Source of the DNA: Paragemmobacter kunshanensis
Lineage (GTDB): Bacteria; Pseudomonadota; Alphaproteobacteria; Rhodobacterales; Rhodobacteraceae
Direction of reading: 5' to 3'
NCBI RefSeq assembly: GCF_011059185.1
Contig: NZ_JAALFE010000019.1
Coordinates: 21,059-85,058, forward strand
Length of the DNA: 64,000 nt
Position 1 is the stretch's first letter. The number at the start of each line of letters is the position of its first letter. The notes under the pieces were generated by a model, which was not told where the DNA came from, did no database searches, and saw only the letters and a program-made list of their open reading frames with translations. The position numbers and the translations under genes were made by a program. Below are positions 16,936 through 26,831 of this stretch, one piece after another.

Positions 16936-17118
16936 ATGTGCTACGGACACCAGGACCCGAAACAGGCTATGCGCGACATCGAGGCGCGCGTGAAACATCT
17001 GTCCCTCTCGGGGCAGGACGAGACGAAACAGGCGACCCGCGCGCCGTTCGGGGGGCTTCTGGCCCGCCTGCGCGACGCGGTGAACGGGCTGCTGCGGAAG
17101 GACCGGGCTCATGTCTAA
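16936..17118 (+). CDS. Small unknown protein upstream of nuoG
   Basis: 60 residues from the ATG at 16936, eight bases after ggag. It starts [21 protein letters not shown] and ends in an amphipathic basic stretch, [20 protein letters not shown]. It overlaps the nuoG ATG by eight bases, so it is positioned for translational coupling. I do not recognise a family. An in-frame start at 16891 would add 15 residues but has no ribosome site. Likely real because of its coupling geometry, yet unproven. Confidence 0.5.
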   Translation: MCYGHQDPKQAMRDIEARVKHLSLSGQDETKQATRAPFGGLLARLRDAVNGLLRKDRAHV

Positions 17119-19132
17119 CCTGAAGAAGATCAACATCGACGGCATCGAGGTCGAGGTGGATGGTGCCATGACCATCATCCAGGCGGCCGAGGTTGCGGGC
17201 GTGGAAATCCCCCGTTTTTGCTATCACGAACGCTTGTCGATCGCCGGCAACTGCCGGATGTGCCTTGTTGAAGTCGTGGGCGGTCCGCCGAAACCCGCCG
17301 CTTCCTGCGCGATGCAGGTCCGCGACCTGCGCCCCGGCCCGAATGGCGAGGCGCCGGTCGTCAAGACCAAGTCGCCGATGGTCAAGAAGGCCCGCGAAGG
17401 GGTGATGGAATTCCTGCTCATCAACCACCCGCTCGACTGCCCGATCTGCGATCAGGGCGGCGAATGCGACCTGCAGGATCAGGCGATGGCTTACGGCGTG
17501 GACTTCTCGCGCTACCGCGAACCGAAGCGGGCGTCGGATGACCTGAACCTTGGCCCGCTGGTGGCCACCAAGATGACGCGTTGCATCTCCTGCACGCGCT
17601 GCGTCCGCTTCACCACCGAAGTCGCGGGCATCACCCAGATGGGCCAGACCGGGCGCGGCGAGGATAGCGAGATCACCTCCTACCTCAACATGACGCTCGA
17701 CAGTAACCTGCAGGGCAACATCATCGACCTCTGCCCCGTCGGTGCGCTGACGTCGAAGCCTTACGCCTTCACCGCGCGTCCGTGGGAACTGACCAAGACC
17801 GAAACCATCGACGTGATGGATGCGCTGGGGTCGAACATCCGCGTGGATACCAAGGGCCGCGAAGTCATGCGCATCCTGCCGCGCAACCATGACGGCGTGA
17901 ACGAGGAATGGATTTCCGACAAGACCCGCTTCGTCTGGGACGGCCTGCGCCGCCAGCGTCTGGACACGCCCTATATCCGCGAAAATGGCAAGCTGCGGAA
18001 GGCGGGCTGGGGCGAGGCGCTGGCCGCTGCCGCCGCTGCCATGAAGGGCAGGAAGGTTGCAGCACTTGTCGGCGATCTGGCCCCGGTCGAGGCGATCTTC
18101 AGCCTCAAGCAACTGGTCGAAGGTCTGGGCGGCAAGATCGAAGCCCGCACCGATGGCGCGCGCCTGCCTGCGGGCAACCGCTCGGCCTATGTCGGCACTG
18201 CCTGCATCGAGGATATCGACAGCGCGAAGTCGATCCTGCTGATCGGCACCAACCCGCGTGTCGAGGCGGCGGTCCTGAACGCCCGCATCCGCAAGGCCTG
18301 GACGCTGGGAGCCAAGGTCGCGCTGGTCGGGCCTGCGGTCGATCTGACCTATGACTACCACCACGCCGGCACCGACCGCGCCGCGCTGACCGCCCTCGTG
18401 GCCGAGGCGCAGAAGGCCGGACCTGACGGCAAGCTCGCCGTCGTGATCATCGGCCAAGGCGCGATCAACGAGGCGGATGGCGAGGCCGTGCTGTCGCAGG
18501 CGATGGCTCTGTGCTCTGCCACGGGCGCGAAGCTTCTGGTCCTGCACACCGCCGCGTCGCGTGTCGGCGCGCTGGACGTGGGGGCCGTCACCGAAGGCGG
18601 CCTTGCCGCCGCGACCGAAGGCGCAGAGGTGATCTACAACCTTGGCGCGGATGAGGTGGAAATCGCCCCCGGTCCCTTCGTCATCTATCAGGGCAGCCAT
18701 GGCGACCGTGGCGCGATGCGCGCCGACGTGATCCTTCCGGGCGCGGCCTGGACCGAGGAGAACGGCCTTTTCGTCAACACCGAAGGCCGCCCGCAACTGG
18801 CGCTCCGCGCCGGTTTCGCACCCGGCGAGGCGAAGGAGAACTGGGCGATCCTGCGCGCGCTGTCGGCCGAACTCGGCGCGACGCTGCCCTGGGACAGCAT
18901 GGCCGCGCTGCGCCGTGCGCTGGTGGCGGCCCATCCGCATCTGGGCCGCGTGGACGAAGTCGCCGAAAACGCATGGCAGCCGCTGGAGGTGAAGGCCCCC
19001 GCCAAGGCCGATTTCCGCACTGCGATCAAGGACTTCTACCTCACGAACCCCGTTGCCCGCGCCTCTGCCCTGATGGGCGAGCTGTCGGCCATGGCGGCGC
19101 AACGCGCCCGCGTTGCGCTGGCGGCGGAATGA
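17111..19132 (+). CDS. nuoG: NADH-quinone oxidoreductase subunit G
   Basis: 75 kDa-type subunit with clusters N1b, N4 and N5 and a molybdopterin-oxidoreductase-like C-terminal domain that has lost the cofactor. 673 residues. The N-terminal 2Fe-2S ferredoxin domain shows [39 protein letters not shown] carries N5/N4-region Cys, and [18 protein letters not shown] completes the ligands. The C-terminal domain starts near residue 220 ([16 protein letters not shown]). Size matches the mitochondrial-type subunit rather than the longer E. coli form. Confidence 0.97.
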   Translation: MSNLKKINIDGIEVEVDGAMTIIQAAEVAGVEIPRFCYHERLSIAGNCRMCLVEVVGGPPKPAASCAMQVRDLRPGPNGEAPVVKTKSPMVKKAREGVMEFLLINHPLDCPICDQGGECDLQDQAMAYGVDFSRYREPKRASDDLNLGPLVATKMTRCISCTRCVRFTTEVAGITQMGQTGRGEDSEITSYLNMTLDSNLQGNIIDLCPVGALTSKPYAFTARPWELTKTETIDVMDALGSNIRVDTKGREVMRILPRNHDGVNEEWISDKTRFVWDGLRRQRLDTPYIRENGKLRKAGWGEALAAAAAAMKGRKVAALVGDLAPVEAIFSLKQLVEGLGGKIEARTDGARLPAGNRSAYVGTACIEDIDSAKSILLIGTNPRVEAAVLNARIRKAWTLGAKVALVGPAVDLTYDYHHAGTDRAALTALVAEAQKAGPDGKLAVVIIGQGAINEADGEAVLSQAMALCSATGAKLLVLHTAASRVGALDVGAVTEGGLAAATEGAEVIYNLGADEVEIAPGPFVIYQGSHGDRGAMRADVILPGAAWTEENGLFVNTEGRPQLALRAGFAPGEAKENWAILRALSAELGATLPWDSMAALRRALVAAHPHLGRVDEVAENAWQPLEVKAPAKADFRTAIKDFYLTNPVARASALMGELSAMAAQRARVALAAE

Positions 19133-19551
19133 GGCAGCCCGGAATGGCACATCGCGCAGGCATCATCGCAAGGGCAGGGGTCGCGGCAGCGGCCCTGTCG
19201 GCCTGCGCGCCTGCGGCGGGCGTGTCCAGCATGGGCAGCTTCAACCCGTCCTATCAGGGGATCGAGACGATCCTGCTGGACGGGGATCTGGTGAATTTCC
19301 GCGTCGCCATGAAAGGCGCGCGGGACAATGCGGATGTCGAGGCCTATGCGCGCTGCGCGGCGGCCCAATATGCGCTGATCCGCGGCGCGGGCTTTGCGCG
19401 GCATGTGCGCACGACCGTGGCGCGTTCAGGTGAAATCTGGCGGGGGGATGCGGTCTATACCATCTCTGCCGCCCTTCCGAGGGGCTTCAGGACAATCGAC
19501 GCCGAAGTGATGGTGCGCGATTGCGGCTCGCTCGGGATACCGACTGTCTGA
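19129..19551 (+). CDS. Small predicted lipoprotein between nuoG and nuoH
   Basis: 140 residues from the ATG at 19129, which overlaps the nuoG stop as ATGA; a second ATG at 19144 is also possible. Signal: [17 protein letters not shown] with lipobox LSAC. The mature part includes [20 protein letters not shown], a Cys in [10 protein letters not shown] and another in [10 protein letters not shown], suggesting one disulfide. I do not recognise the family. It is the second of three lipoproteins spread through this operon, all in positions where complex I itself needs nothing, and may act in the periplasmic face or envelope. Confidence 0.7.
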   Translation: MRQPGMAHRAGIIARAGVAAAALSACAPAAGVSSMGSFNPSYQGIETILLDGDLVNFRVAMKGARDNADVEAYARCAAAQYALIRGAGFARHVRTTVARSGEIWRGDAVYTISAALPRGFRTIDAEVMVRDCGSLGIPTV

Positions 19552-19563
19552 GGGAAAGGCATC

Positions 19564-20601
19564 ATGACGGATTTCTTCGCAACAGGGATGGGAACGGCGG
19601 TTCTGGTGGCGGCGCAGACGCTGCTGCTCGTCGGTTTCGTGATGCTCTCCATGCTCTTCCTCGTCTATGGCGACCGGAAGATCTGGGCGGCGGTGCAGAT
19701 GCGGCGCGGGCCGAACGTGGTGGGGCCCTGGGGCCTGCTGCAAACGGTGGCCGATGCCGCGAAATACGTCTTCAAGGAAATCGTGATCCCCGCCGGGGCG
19801 GATCGCCCGGTCTTCTTCCTTGCGCCGATGCTCTCCTTCGTGCTGGCGCTGATGGCCTGGGCGGTGATCCCCTTCGACAATGGCTGGGTGCTGGCCAATA
19901 TCAACGTGGCGATCCTCTTCGTCTTCGCCATGTCGTCGCTCGAAGTCTATGGCGTGATCATGGGCGGCTGGGCGTCGAACTCCAAATACCCCTTCCTCGG
20001 CTCGCTGCGCTCTGCCGCGCAGATGATTTCCTATGAGGTGTCGCTGGGCCTGATCATCATCGGCATCATCATCTCCACCGGGTCGATGAACCTTTCGGCC
20101 ATCGTGCAGGCGCAGGACGGCAACCTCGGCCTTCTGAACTGGTACTGGCTGCCGCATCTGCCGATGGTGGCGCTGTTCTTCATCTCGGCGCTGGCCGAAA
20201 CCAACCGCCCGCCGTTTGACCTGCCCGAAGCGGAATCCGAACTCGTCGCGGGGTTCATGGTTGAGTACTCCTCCACCCCGTTCCTGCTGTTCATGGCGGG
20301 GGAATACATCGCGATCTACCTCATGTGCGCGCTGATGAGCATCCTGTTCTTCGGCGGCTGGCTGTCGCCCATCCCGGGCCTGCCCGATGGCTGGTGGTGG
20401 ATGGTGGCCAAGATGGCCTTCTTCTTCTTCCTCTTCGCGATGGTGAAGGCCATCGTGCCCCGTTACCGCTATGACCAACTCATGCGGATCGGCTGGAAGG
20501 TCTTCCTTCCCCTGTCGCTCGCCTGGGTCGTGATCGTGGCCTTCCTTGCGAAATTCGAAGTGCTTGGCGGCTTCTGGGCCCGCTGGACGATCGGAGGCTG
20601 A
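19564..20601 (+). CDS. nuoH: NADH-quinone oxidoreductase subunit H
   Basis: ND1 homologue, the membrane subunit that joins the two arms and forms the quinone-entry channel. 345 residues with about eight helices. Family blocks: [20 protein letters not shown] in the first loop, [19 protein letters not shown], and [20 protein letters not shown] with the acidic loop important for coupling, then [15 protein letters not shown]. Start ATG at 19564 after a 12-base gap. Confidence 0.98.
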   Translation: MTDFFATGMGTAVLVAAQTLLLVGFVMLSMLFLVYGDRKIWAAVQMRRGPNVVGPWGLLQTVADAAKYVFKEIVIPAGADRPVFFLAPMLSFVLALMAWAVIPFDNGWVLANINVAILFVFAMSSLEVYGVIMGGWASNSKYPFLGSLRSAAQMISYEVSLGLIIIGIIISTGSMNLSAIVQAQDGNLGLLNWYWLPHLPMVALFFISALAETNRPPFDLPEAESELVAGFMVEYSSTPFLLFMAGEYIAIYLMCALMSILFFGGWLSPIPGLPDGWWWMVAKMAFFFFLFAMVKAIVPRYRYDQLMRIGWKVFLPLSLAWVVIVAFLAKFEVLGGFWARWTIGG

Positions 20602-20603
20602 AA

Positions 20604-21098
20604 ATGGCGAATATCGACTGGACCCGCGCCACGCGCTACTTCCTGCTGCAGGACTTCATCAAGGGCTTTGCCCTTGGCATGAAGTATTTCTTCGCCCCCA
20701 AGGCGACGGTGAACTACCCGCATGAAAAGGGGCCGCTCTCGCCCCGTTTCCGCGGCGAACACGCCCTGCGCCGCTATCCGAATGGCGAGGAACGCTGCAT
20801 CGCCTGCAAGCTGTGCGAGGCCGTCTGCCCCGCGCAGGCCATCACCATCGACGCCGAACCGCGCGAGGACGGCAGCCGCCGCACCACGCGCTATGACATC
20901 GACATGACGAAATGCATCTATTGCGGCTTCTGCCAGGAAGCCTGCCCCGTCGATGCCATCGTCGAAGGCCCGAACTTCGAATTCTCCACCGAAACCCGCG
21001 AGGAACTGTTCTACACCAAGGAAAAGCTCCTCGAGAACGGCGCGCGCTGGGAGGCCGAGATTGCCCGCAATCTCGAACTCGACGCGCCCTATCGGTGA
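20604..21098 (+). CDS. nuoI: NADH-quinone oxidoreductase subunit I
   Basis: Ferredoxin-like subunit (TYKY homologue) with clusters N6a and N6b, which pass electrons toward N2. 164 residues. Two classic 4Fe-4S motifs: [16 protein letters not shown] near residue 67 and [16 protein letters not shown] near residue 106. N-terminal amphipathic helix contains [16 protein letters not shown]. Starts two bases after nuoH, so is tightly coupled to it. Confidence 0.98.
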   Translation: MANIDWTRATRYFLLQDFIKGFALGMKYFFAPKATVNYPHEKGPLSPRFRGEHALRRYPNGEERCIACKLCEAVCPAQAITIDAEPREDGSRRTTRYDIDMTKCIYCGFCQEACPVDAIVEGPNFEFSTETREELFYTKEKLLENGARWEAEIARNLELDAPYR

Positions 21099-21104
21099 GC
21101 GCAG

Positions 21105-21515
21105 ATGACTGACGCCTTCACCAAGATGATCCAGCAGATGATGGAGCAGGGCCAGGAAATGGTCCGCGCCTTCAACCCTGCGCTGGAGAACATGTCGGTG
21201 AAGGGCTTCGACCAGCTCTTTCCGACCATGTCCAAGGACATGATGGAAATGTGGTTCGGCAAGACCTTCAACCGCGAAGGTCTGGATGCCAAGACACGGC
21301 TTCTGGTCACCATCGCCGCGCTGACGGTGCTGGGCGCACAGGCCGAACCGCAGCTGAAGCTGGCGGTGCGCCACGCGCTGGAAGCGGGCGCCACGGAACG
21401 CGAGATCGCCGAAGTGATCTGGCAGATGAGCATGTTCGGCGGCCTGCCCGCCATGCAGAAGGCGCTGGAGATTGCCCAGTCCGTCTTCGCGGAAGTTCAG
21501 GAGAAAGACGCATGA
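21105..21515 (+). CDS. Carboxymuconolactone decarboxylase / AhpD-like family protein
   Basis: 136 residues, helical. The family core is [20 protein letters not shown] followed by [25 protein letters not shown] and FGGLPAM. The AhpD-type CxxC redox pair is absent, so peroxidase activity is unlikely. A comparable gene sits at this spot in other Rhodobacterales nuo operons, as I recall. Its stop overlaps the nuoJ ATG (ATGA). Role unknown; an assembly or stabilising protein is possible. Confidence 0.8.
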   Translation: MTDAFTKMIQQMMEQGQEMVRAFNPALENMSVKGFDQLFPTMSKDMMEMWFGKTFNREGLDAKTRLLVTIAALTVLGAQAEPQLKLAVRHALEAGATEREIAEVIWQMSMFGGLPAMQKALEIAQSVFAEVQEKDA

Positions 21516-22126
21516 GCGTTGCAGATTACGCCTTCTATGCCTTCGCCATCGTCACCGTGACGGCGGGCCTTCTGGTCACCATCAGCCGGAACCCGGTGCA
21601 TTCGGTGTTGTGGCTGATCCTGGCCTTCCTGTCCTCGGCGGGGCTCTTCGTCCTTCTGGGGGCGGAGTTCGTGGCCATGCTGCTGATCATCGTCTATGTC
21701 GGCGCGGTGGCGGTGCTGTTCCTTTTCGTCGTCATGATGCTGGACATCGACTTTGCCGAACTGAAGGGCGAGATGGCGAAATACATGCCACTCGCGCTGC
21801 TGATCGGGGTGGTGATCCTGATGCAGATCTCGCTTGGCGTCGGGGCCTGGATCCAGGCCGAAGGCGCGATGGGCCTGCGTCAGGCCGTGGCCCCCGATGC
21901 GGCGCAGGTGGAAAACACCAAGGCGCTGGGTCTGCTGATCTATGACAAGTATATCTACCTGTTCCAGGCTTCGGGCCTGGTGCTGCTGGTCGCGATGATC
22001 GGGGCGATCCTGCTGACGCTGCGCCACCGTAAGGATGTGAAGCGGCAGAACGTGCTGGCGCAGATGTGGCGCGATCCGGCCAAGGCGATGGAACTGAAGG
22101 ACGTGAAGCCGGGGCAGGGGCTCTGA
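21512..22126 (+). CDS. nuoJ: NADH-quinone oxidoreductase subunit J
   Basis: ND6 homologue, membrane-arm subunit with the pi-bulge helix involved in coupling. 204 residues from the ATG at 21512, the start being fixed by the ATGA overlap; the longer open frame upstream is the shadow of the preceding gene. Seen: [41 protein letters not shown] (given in part: [20 protein letters not shown]) and a C-terminal helix [18 protein letters not shown]. Confidence 0.96.
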   Translation: MSVADYAFYAFAIVTVTAGLLVTISRNPVHSVLWLILAFLSSAGLFVLLGAEFVAMLLIIVYVGAVAVLFLFVVMMLDIDFAELKGEMAKYMPLALLIGVVILMQISLGVGAWIQAEGAMGLRQAVAPDAAQVENTKALGLLIYDKYIYLFQASGLVLLVAMIGAILLTLRHRKDVKRQNVLAQMWRDPAKAMELKDVKPGQGL

Positions 22127-22192
22127 TCAAGGCGGGGTGAACCCCTTCAAGGCGGGGTGAACCCCGCCCTACGGCCGGGCGGTGACGCCCGG
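22127..22192. repeat. Tandem 20-base repeat and two hairpins between nuoJ and the lipoprotein gene
   Basis: TCAAGGCGGGGTGAACCCC occurs at 22127-22145 and again at 22147-22165, exactly 20 bases later. The second copy extends into GGCGGGGT/ACCCCGCC (22151-22168), an 8-bp stem. A second hairpin CCGGGCG/CGCCCGG follows at 22175-22192. I recall the GGCGGGGTGAACCCCGCC unit as common in alphaproteobacterial intergenic DNA. It could stabilise or attenuate mRNA inside the operon. Confidence 0.7.
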
Positions 22193-22229
22193 AAACCAGA
22201 CAAGGCCAAAAGGCCCGAGGGAACCGAAG

Positions 22230-22733
22230 ATGGTTGGACAGTGGATGCAGACGAAAGGACCCGCGCGCGGCTTTGCCGCCGTGCTGGCCCTTGCCGCATT
22301 GGCCGCCCTGTCGGGCTGCGTCTCGGACGATCAGGCCGTGGACATGGGCCTTGCCACCAAATGCGAGGCGGATGGAACGGTTGCCGTCCTCGGCGATCCG
22401 GCGCGGCGCTTCGTGACGAAGTCGGATACCGAAATCTGCCGCGGCCCGCGTCGCGACAGCTATAGCGAAACGCGCCTTGCCATCATCGACTGCGGCACGC
22501 AGACGGCCCTCAGCGCGGGCGTCACCCGCGCCAGCGCCGATCAGGCCCGCCGCGGACCGGATTACGACAATACCGCCGCCGTGGAACAGGCGCGGCTTCG
22601 GCTCAAGGTCGGTCTTGCCGATCTGGCCGCGACAGAAGCCAGCCTCCGCGCTGCAGGCGTGCCCGTCACCCTTGCGCCGGGCGGGGCCGAGCAATGCACG
22701 AAACTGGCCGCCGGTGCGGCCCAAACGAACTGA
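22230..22733 (+). CDS. Predicted lipoprotein between nuoJ and nuoK
   Basis: 167 residues from the ATG at 22230. Signal ARGFAAVLALAALAALSGC has a lipobox (LSGC). The mature part holds further Cys residues (ATKCEADGT, TEICRGP, IIDCGTQTAL, GAEQCTKLAA), an even set that could form disulfides, and a C-terminal helical region. I recognise no family. The bases before and after its ATG (gggaacc... ATGGTTGGAC) closely repeat those around the nuoK start, as if the start region had been duplicated. Confidence 0.7.
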   Translation: MVGQWMQTKGPARGFAAVLALAALAALSGCVSDDQAVDMGLATKCEADGTVAVLGDPARRFVTKSDTEICRGPRRDSYSETRLAIIDCGTQTALSAGVTRASADQARRGPDYDNTAAVEQARLRLKVGLADLAATEASLRAAGVPVTLAPGGAEQCTKLAAGAAQTN

Positions 22734-22765
22734 CGGGGCATCAAGCCCCATAGGGAACGAGAGAG

Positions 22766-23071
22766 ATGGTTGGACTTGAACATTACCTGACGGTCGCCGC
22801 GGCGCTCTTCGTCATCGGGATCTTCGGCATCTTCCTGAACCGGAAGAATGTCATCGTGATCCTGATGTCGATCGAGTTGATGCTCCTGTCCGTGAACATC
22901 AACCTTGTCGCCTTCTCCTCGCATCTTGGCGATCTTGTCGGACAGGTCTTCACCATGTTCGTCCTGACCGTCGCCGCCGCCGAGGCCGCCATCGGCCTTG
23001 CGATCCTCGTCGTCTTCTTCCGCAACCGCGGAACGATCGACGTGGAAGACGTCAACGTGATGAAAGGCTGA
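22766..23071 (+). CDS. nuoK: NADH-quinone oxidoreductase subunit K
   Basis: ND4L homologue, three-helix membrane subunit of the proton channel region. 101 residues, the standard size. Seen: [20 protein letters not shown] with the conserved helix-2 Glu in [16 protein letters not shown], and the helix-3 block [18 protein letters not shown] with its second key Glu. A ribosome site (ggga/gagag) precedes the ATG. Five bases separate it from nuoL. Confidence 0.98.
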   Translation: MVGLEHYLTVAAALFVIGIFGIFLNRKNVIVILMSIELMLLSVNINLVAFSSHLGDLVGQVFTMFVLTVAAAEAAIGLAILVVFFRNRGTIDVEDVNVMKG

Positions 23072-23076
23072 TCCGA

Positions 23077-25278
23077 ATGGCAACGATCATTCTCTTTGCG
23101 CCGCTGATCGGCGCGCTGATCTGCGGCTTCGGCTGGCGCTTCATCGGGGAAAAGACCGGGCAGGTGCTGACCACCGCGCTGGTCTTCCTCGGGGCGCTGC
23201 TTTCCTGGATCATCTTCCTTACCCATGATGGCGTGACCGAACAGGTCGTGCTGATGCGCTGGATCGAAAGCGGCAGCCTTGCCACGGAATGGGCGATCCG
23301 GCTGGACCGGCTTACCGCGATCATGCTGGTGGTGGTGAACTCGGTCTCGGCCCTCGTCCATCTCTACAGCTTCGGCTACATGGCGCATGACGACAACTGG
23401 CGCGACGATGAACCCTACCGCGCCCGGTTCTTCGCCTATCTCTCCTTCTTCACCTTCGCCATGCTGATGCTGGTGACGTCCGACAACCTCGTCCAGATGT
23501 TCTTCGGCTGGGAAGGGGTGGGGGTCGCCTCCTATCTGCTGATCGGCTTCTATTACAAGAAACCCTCGGCCAATGCCGCCGCGATCAAGGCTTTCGTCGT
23601 CAACCGCGTGGGCGATTTCGGCTTTGCGCTGGGGATCTTCGCGCTGTTCTTCCTGACGGACTCGGTCAGTTTCGACGTGATCTTCGCCAAGGTGCCGGAA
23701 CTGGCGCAAACCAATCTCACCTTCCTCTGGGGGGAATGGAATGCCGCGAACCTGATCGGGGTGCTGCTCTTCATCGGGGCCATGGGGAAATCGGCGCAGC
23801 TCATCCTGCACACCTGGCTGCCCGACGCGATGGAAGGCCCGACGCCGGTTTCCGCGCTGATCCACGCGGCCACCATGGTGACGGCGGGTGTCTTCCTCGT
23901 CTGCCGCATGTCGCCGCTTTACGAATTCGCGCCCTCCGCCACGGCCTTCATCACCGTGCTGGGGGCCACCACGGCCTTCTTCGCCGCCACCGTCGGCCTT
24001 GTGCAGAACGACATCAAGCGCGTGATCGCCTATTCGACCTGCTCGCAGCTGGGCTACATGTTCGTGGCGGCGGGTGTGGGCGTCTATTCGGTGGCCATGT
24101 TCCACCTGTTCACCCACGCCTTCTTCAAGGCGATGCTGTTCCTTGGCGCGGGCTCGGTCATCCATGCCACGCATCACGAACAGGACATGCGCAACTATGG
24201 CGGCCTGCGGAAGAAGATCCCGCTCACCTTCTGGGCGATGATGATCGGCACGCTGGCCATCACCGGGGTCGGCATCCCGCTGACGCATTACGGCTTTGCC
24301 GGTTTCCTGTCGAAGGACGCGGTCATCGAAAGCGCCTATGTGGGCAGCCACTATGCCTTCTGGCTGCTTGTCGTGGCGGCGGGGATGACCAGCTTCTATT
24401 CCTGGCGTCTGATGTTCCTCACCTTCTACGGGGAAAGCCGCGCGCAGGGCCACGGCCACCACGGCCATGACAGCCACGGCCACGGCCATGACGATCATGG
24501 CCACGGCCATCACGAACCGCATGAAAGCCCCGCCGTCATGCTGGTGCCGCTGGGCGTGCTTGCCCTTGGCGCGGTCTTCTCGGGCATGATCTGGTACAAC
24601 AGCTTCTTCGGGGATGAGGGCAAGGTCCGGTCCTGGTTCGGCCTGCCCGTCGCGGAACATGCCGCAGCCGAGGGTGAACATGCCGCCGCCGAAGGCGATG
24701 CCCACGCCGCCACCACGGCAACGGAAGGCGAAGCCGCCGAAACCCACGCCGCCACCGCCGCCACCGAAGGCGAAGCGCATGGCGAAGCCGCGGCCGAAGG
24801 CCATGCCTTCCCGCAGCCCGAACCGGGGCAGGGCGCCATCTTCATCGGCCCCGACAACCACGTCCTGCACGAGGCGCATCTCGTGCCGAAATGGGTGAAG
24901 GTCTCGCCCTTCGTGGCGATGGTGCTGGGCTTCCTTCTGGCCTTCCAGTTCTACATCCGCCGCCCCGATCTGCCCGGCAAACTGGCCGAGCAGCAGCGCC
25001 CGCTTTACCTCTTCCTTCTGAACAAGTGGTATTTCGACGAGCTTTACGACTGGGTCTTCGTTCGTCCCGCGAAATGGCTTGGCGGCTTCCTCTGGAAGAA
25101 AGGCGATGGCGCGGTGATCGACGGGTCGATCAACGGCGTCGCCATGGGGATCATCCCCTTCTTCACCCGGCTCGCGTCACGCGCGCAGTCCGGCTACCTG
25201 TTCCACTATGCCTTTGCCATGGTTCTGGGCATCGCCGCCCTGATCACATGGATGACGCTCTCGGGGGGCGCGCACTGA
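23077..25278 (+). CDS. nuoL: NADH-quinone oxidoreductase subunit L with His-rich insertion
   Basis: ND5 homologue, the distal antiporter-like subunit with the long lateral helix. 733 residues, somewhat longer than common NuoL. Seen: [39 protein letters not shown] with the key Glu, [20 protein letters not shown] and [20 protein letters not shown]. The extra length comes from two hydrophilic insertions: a His/Gly/Asp-rich stretch at about residues 459-485 and an Ala/Glu/Thr/His-rich stretch at about 526-578. Both lie in a loop between helices and could bind metal or simply be disordered. Confidence 0.97.
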   Translation: MATIILFAPLIGALICGFGWRFIGEKTGQVLTTALVFLGALLSWIIFLTHDGVTEQVVLMRWIESGSLATEWAIRLDRLTAIMLVVVNSVSALVHLYSFGYMAHDDNWRDDEPYRARFFAYLSFFTFAMLMLVTSDNLVQMFFGWEGVGVASYLLIGFYYKKPSANAAAIKAFVVNRVGDFGFALGIFALFFLTDSVSFDVIFAKVPELAQTNLTFLWGEWNAANLIGVLLFIGAMGKSAQLILHTWLPDAMEGPTPVSALIHAATMVTAGVFLVCRMSPLYEFAPSATAFITVLGATTAFFAATVGLVQNDIKRVIAYSTCSQLGYMFVAAGVGVYSVAMFHLFTHAFFKAMLFLGAGSVIHATHHEQDMRNYGGLRKKIPLTFWAMMIGTLAITGVGIPLTHYGFAGFLSKDAVIESAYVGSHYAFWLLVVAAGMTSFYSWRLMFLTFYGESRAQGHGHHGHDSHGHGHDDHGHGHHEPHESPAVMLVPLGVLALGAVFSGMIWYNSFFGDEGKVRSWFGLPVAEHAAAEGEHAAAEGDAHAATTATEGEAAETHAATAATEGEAHGEAAAEGHAFPQPEPGQGAIFIGPDNHVLHEAHLVPKWVKVSPFVAMVLGFLLAFQFYIRRPDLPGKLAEQQRPLYLFLLNKWYFDELYDWVFVRPAKWLGGFLWKKGDGAVIDGSINGVAMGIIPFFTRLASRAQSGYLFHYAFAMVLGIAALITWMTLSGGAH

Positions 25279-25279
25279 T

Positions 25280-26818
25280 ATGGAAAACCTCCTCTCCATC
25301 ATCACCTTCATTCCGGCTGTCGCCGCGGCCATCCTTGCCCTGTTTCTGCGGGGCGATGATCCGGCGGCGCAGCGGAATGCCAAATGGCTCGCCCTTCTGG
25401 CCACCACGGCGACGTTCCTCGTCTCGCTCTTCGTGCTGCTGGGCTTCGATCCCTCGAACACGGATTTCCAGTTCGTCGAGGAATATGACTGGATCCTCGG
25501 CCTGAAATACAAGATGGGCGTGGATGGCATCTCGGTCCTCTTCGTGATGCTGACCACCTTCCTCATGCCGCTGACCATCGCCGCCTGCTGGGAGGTGGAG
25601 CATCGCGTGAAGGAATACATGATCGCCTTCCTGATGCTGGAAACGCTGATGCTCGGCGTCTTCTGCGCGCTGGACCTTGTGCTGTTCTACCTGTTCTTCG
25701 AGGCGGGTCTGATCCCGATGTTCCTGATCATCGGCATCTGGGGCGGGAAGGAGCGTATCTACGCGGCCTTCAAGTTCTTCCTCTATACCTTCCTCGGCTC
25801 GGTCCTGATGCTGGTCGCGATGATCGCGATGTATATGGATGCGGGCACCACCGACATCCCGTCGCTTCTGGCCCACAACTTCGGGTCCGAGGACATGCAG
25901 GTGCTGGGCATCCATGTCGTGGGCGGCATGCAGACGCTGCTGTGGCTGGCCTTCTTCGCCTCTTTCGCGGTGAAGATGCCGATGTGGCCGGTGCATACCT
26001 GGCTGCCAGATGCCCACGTGCAGGCGCCCACCGCAGGCTCGGTCGTGCTGGCCGCGATCCTGCTGAAGATGGGGGGCTACGGCTTCCTGCGCTTCTCGCT
26101 GCCGATGTTCCCGGTGGCATCCGACCTGCTGGCGCCGCTGGTGCTGTGGATGTCGGCCATCGCCATCGTCTATACCTCGCTCGTGGCGCTGGCGCAGTCC
26201 GACATGAAAAAGCTGATCGCCTATTCCTCGGTCGCGCATATGGGCTACGTGACCATGGGCATCTTTGCCGCGAACCAGCAGGGCATCGACGGCGCGATCT
26301 TCCAGATGATCAGCCATGGCTTCATCTCCGGCGCGCTCTTCCTTTGCGTCGGCGTGATCTATGACCGCATGCACACGCGCGAGATTGATGCCTATGGCGG
26401 CCTCGTGAACCGGATGCCCGCCTATGCGCTGATCTTCATGTTCTTCACCATGGCCAATGTGGGCCTGCCGGGCACCAGCGGATTCATCGGCGAATTCCTG
26501 ACGCTGATGGGGATCTTCCAGGTGAACACCTGGGTCGCCGCCATCGCCACCACGGGCGTCATCCTTTCGGCGGCCTATGCGCTCTGGCTTTATCGCCGGG
26601 TCGTCATGGGCGAATTGCTGAAAGAGGCGCTCAAGACCATCACCGACATGACGCGCCGCGAGAAGGCGATCTTCGCCCCCCTCGTCGCCATGACCCTGCT
26701 TCTCGGCGTCTATCCCGCGCTGGTGACCGATATCATCGGGCCCAGCGTCTCGGCGCTGATCACCGACTATCAGGCCGCGCTGCCCGTCACCGACGGCGCG
26801 CAGCTTGCCCAGAACTGA
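25280..26818 (+). CDS. nuoM: NADH-quinone oxidoreductase subunit M
   Basis: ND4 homologue, antiporter-like proton-pumping subunit. 512 residues, about 14 helices. Landmarks: [40 protein letters not shown] with the essential Glu, [20 protein letters not shown], and [16 protein letters not shown]. Starts one base after the nuoL stop. No unusual insertions. Confidence 0.98.
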   Translation: MENLLSIITFIPAVAAAILALFLRGDDPAAQRNAKWLALLATTATFLVSLFVLLGFDPSNTDFQFVEEYDWILGLKYKMGVDGISVLFVMLTTFLMPLTIAACWEVEHRVKEYMIAFLMLETLMLGVFCALDLVLFYLFFEAGLIPMFLIIGIWGGKERIYAAFKFFLYTFLGSVLMLVAMIAMYMDAGTTDIPSLLAHNFGSEDMQVLGIHVVGGMQTLLWLAFFASFAVKMPMWPVHTWLPDAHVQAPTAGSVVLAAILLKMGGYGFLRFSLPMFPVASDLLAPLVLWMSAIAIVYTSLVALAQSDMKKLIAYSSVAHMGYVTMGIFAANQQGIDGAIFQMISHGFISGALFLCVGVIYDRMHTREIDAYGGLVNRMPAYALIFMFFTMANVGLPGTSGFIGEFLTLMGIFQVNTWVAAIATTGVILSAAYALWLYRRVVMGELLKEALKTITDMTRREKAIFAPLVAMTLLLGVYPALVTDIIGPSVSALITDYQAALPVTDGAQLAQN

Positions 26819-26831
26819 AGGGACGATTGAG

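Noticed and set aside
15707..17118. Integrated mobile element in the nuo operon
   Set aside because: Only the 127-codon gene is compositionally shifted; no mobility gene, tRNA or direct repeats flank the stretch.
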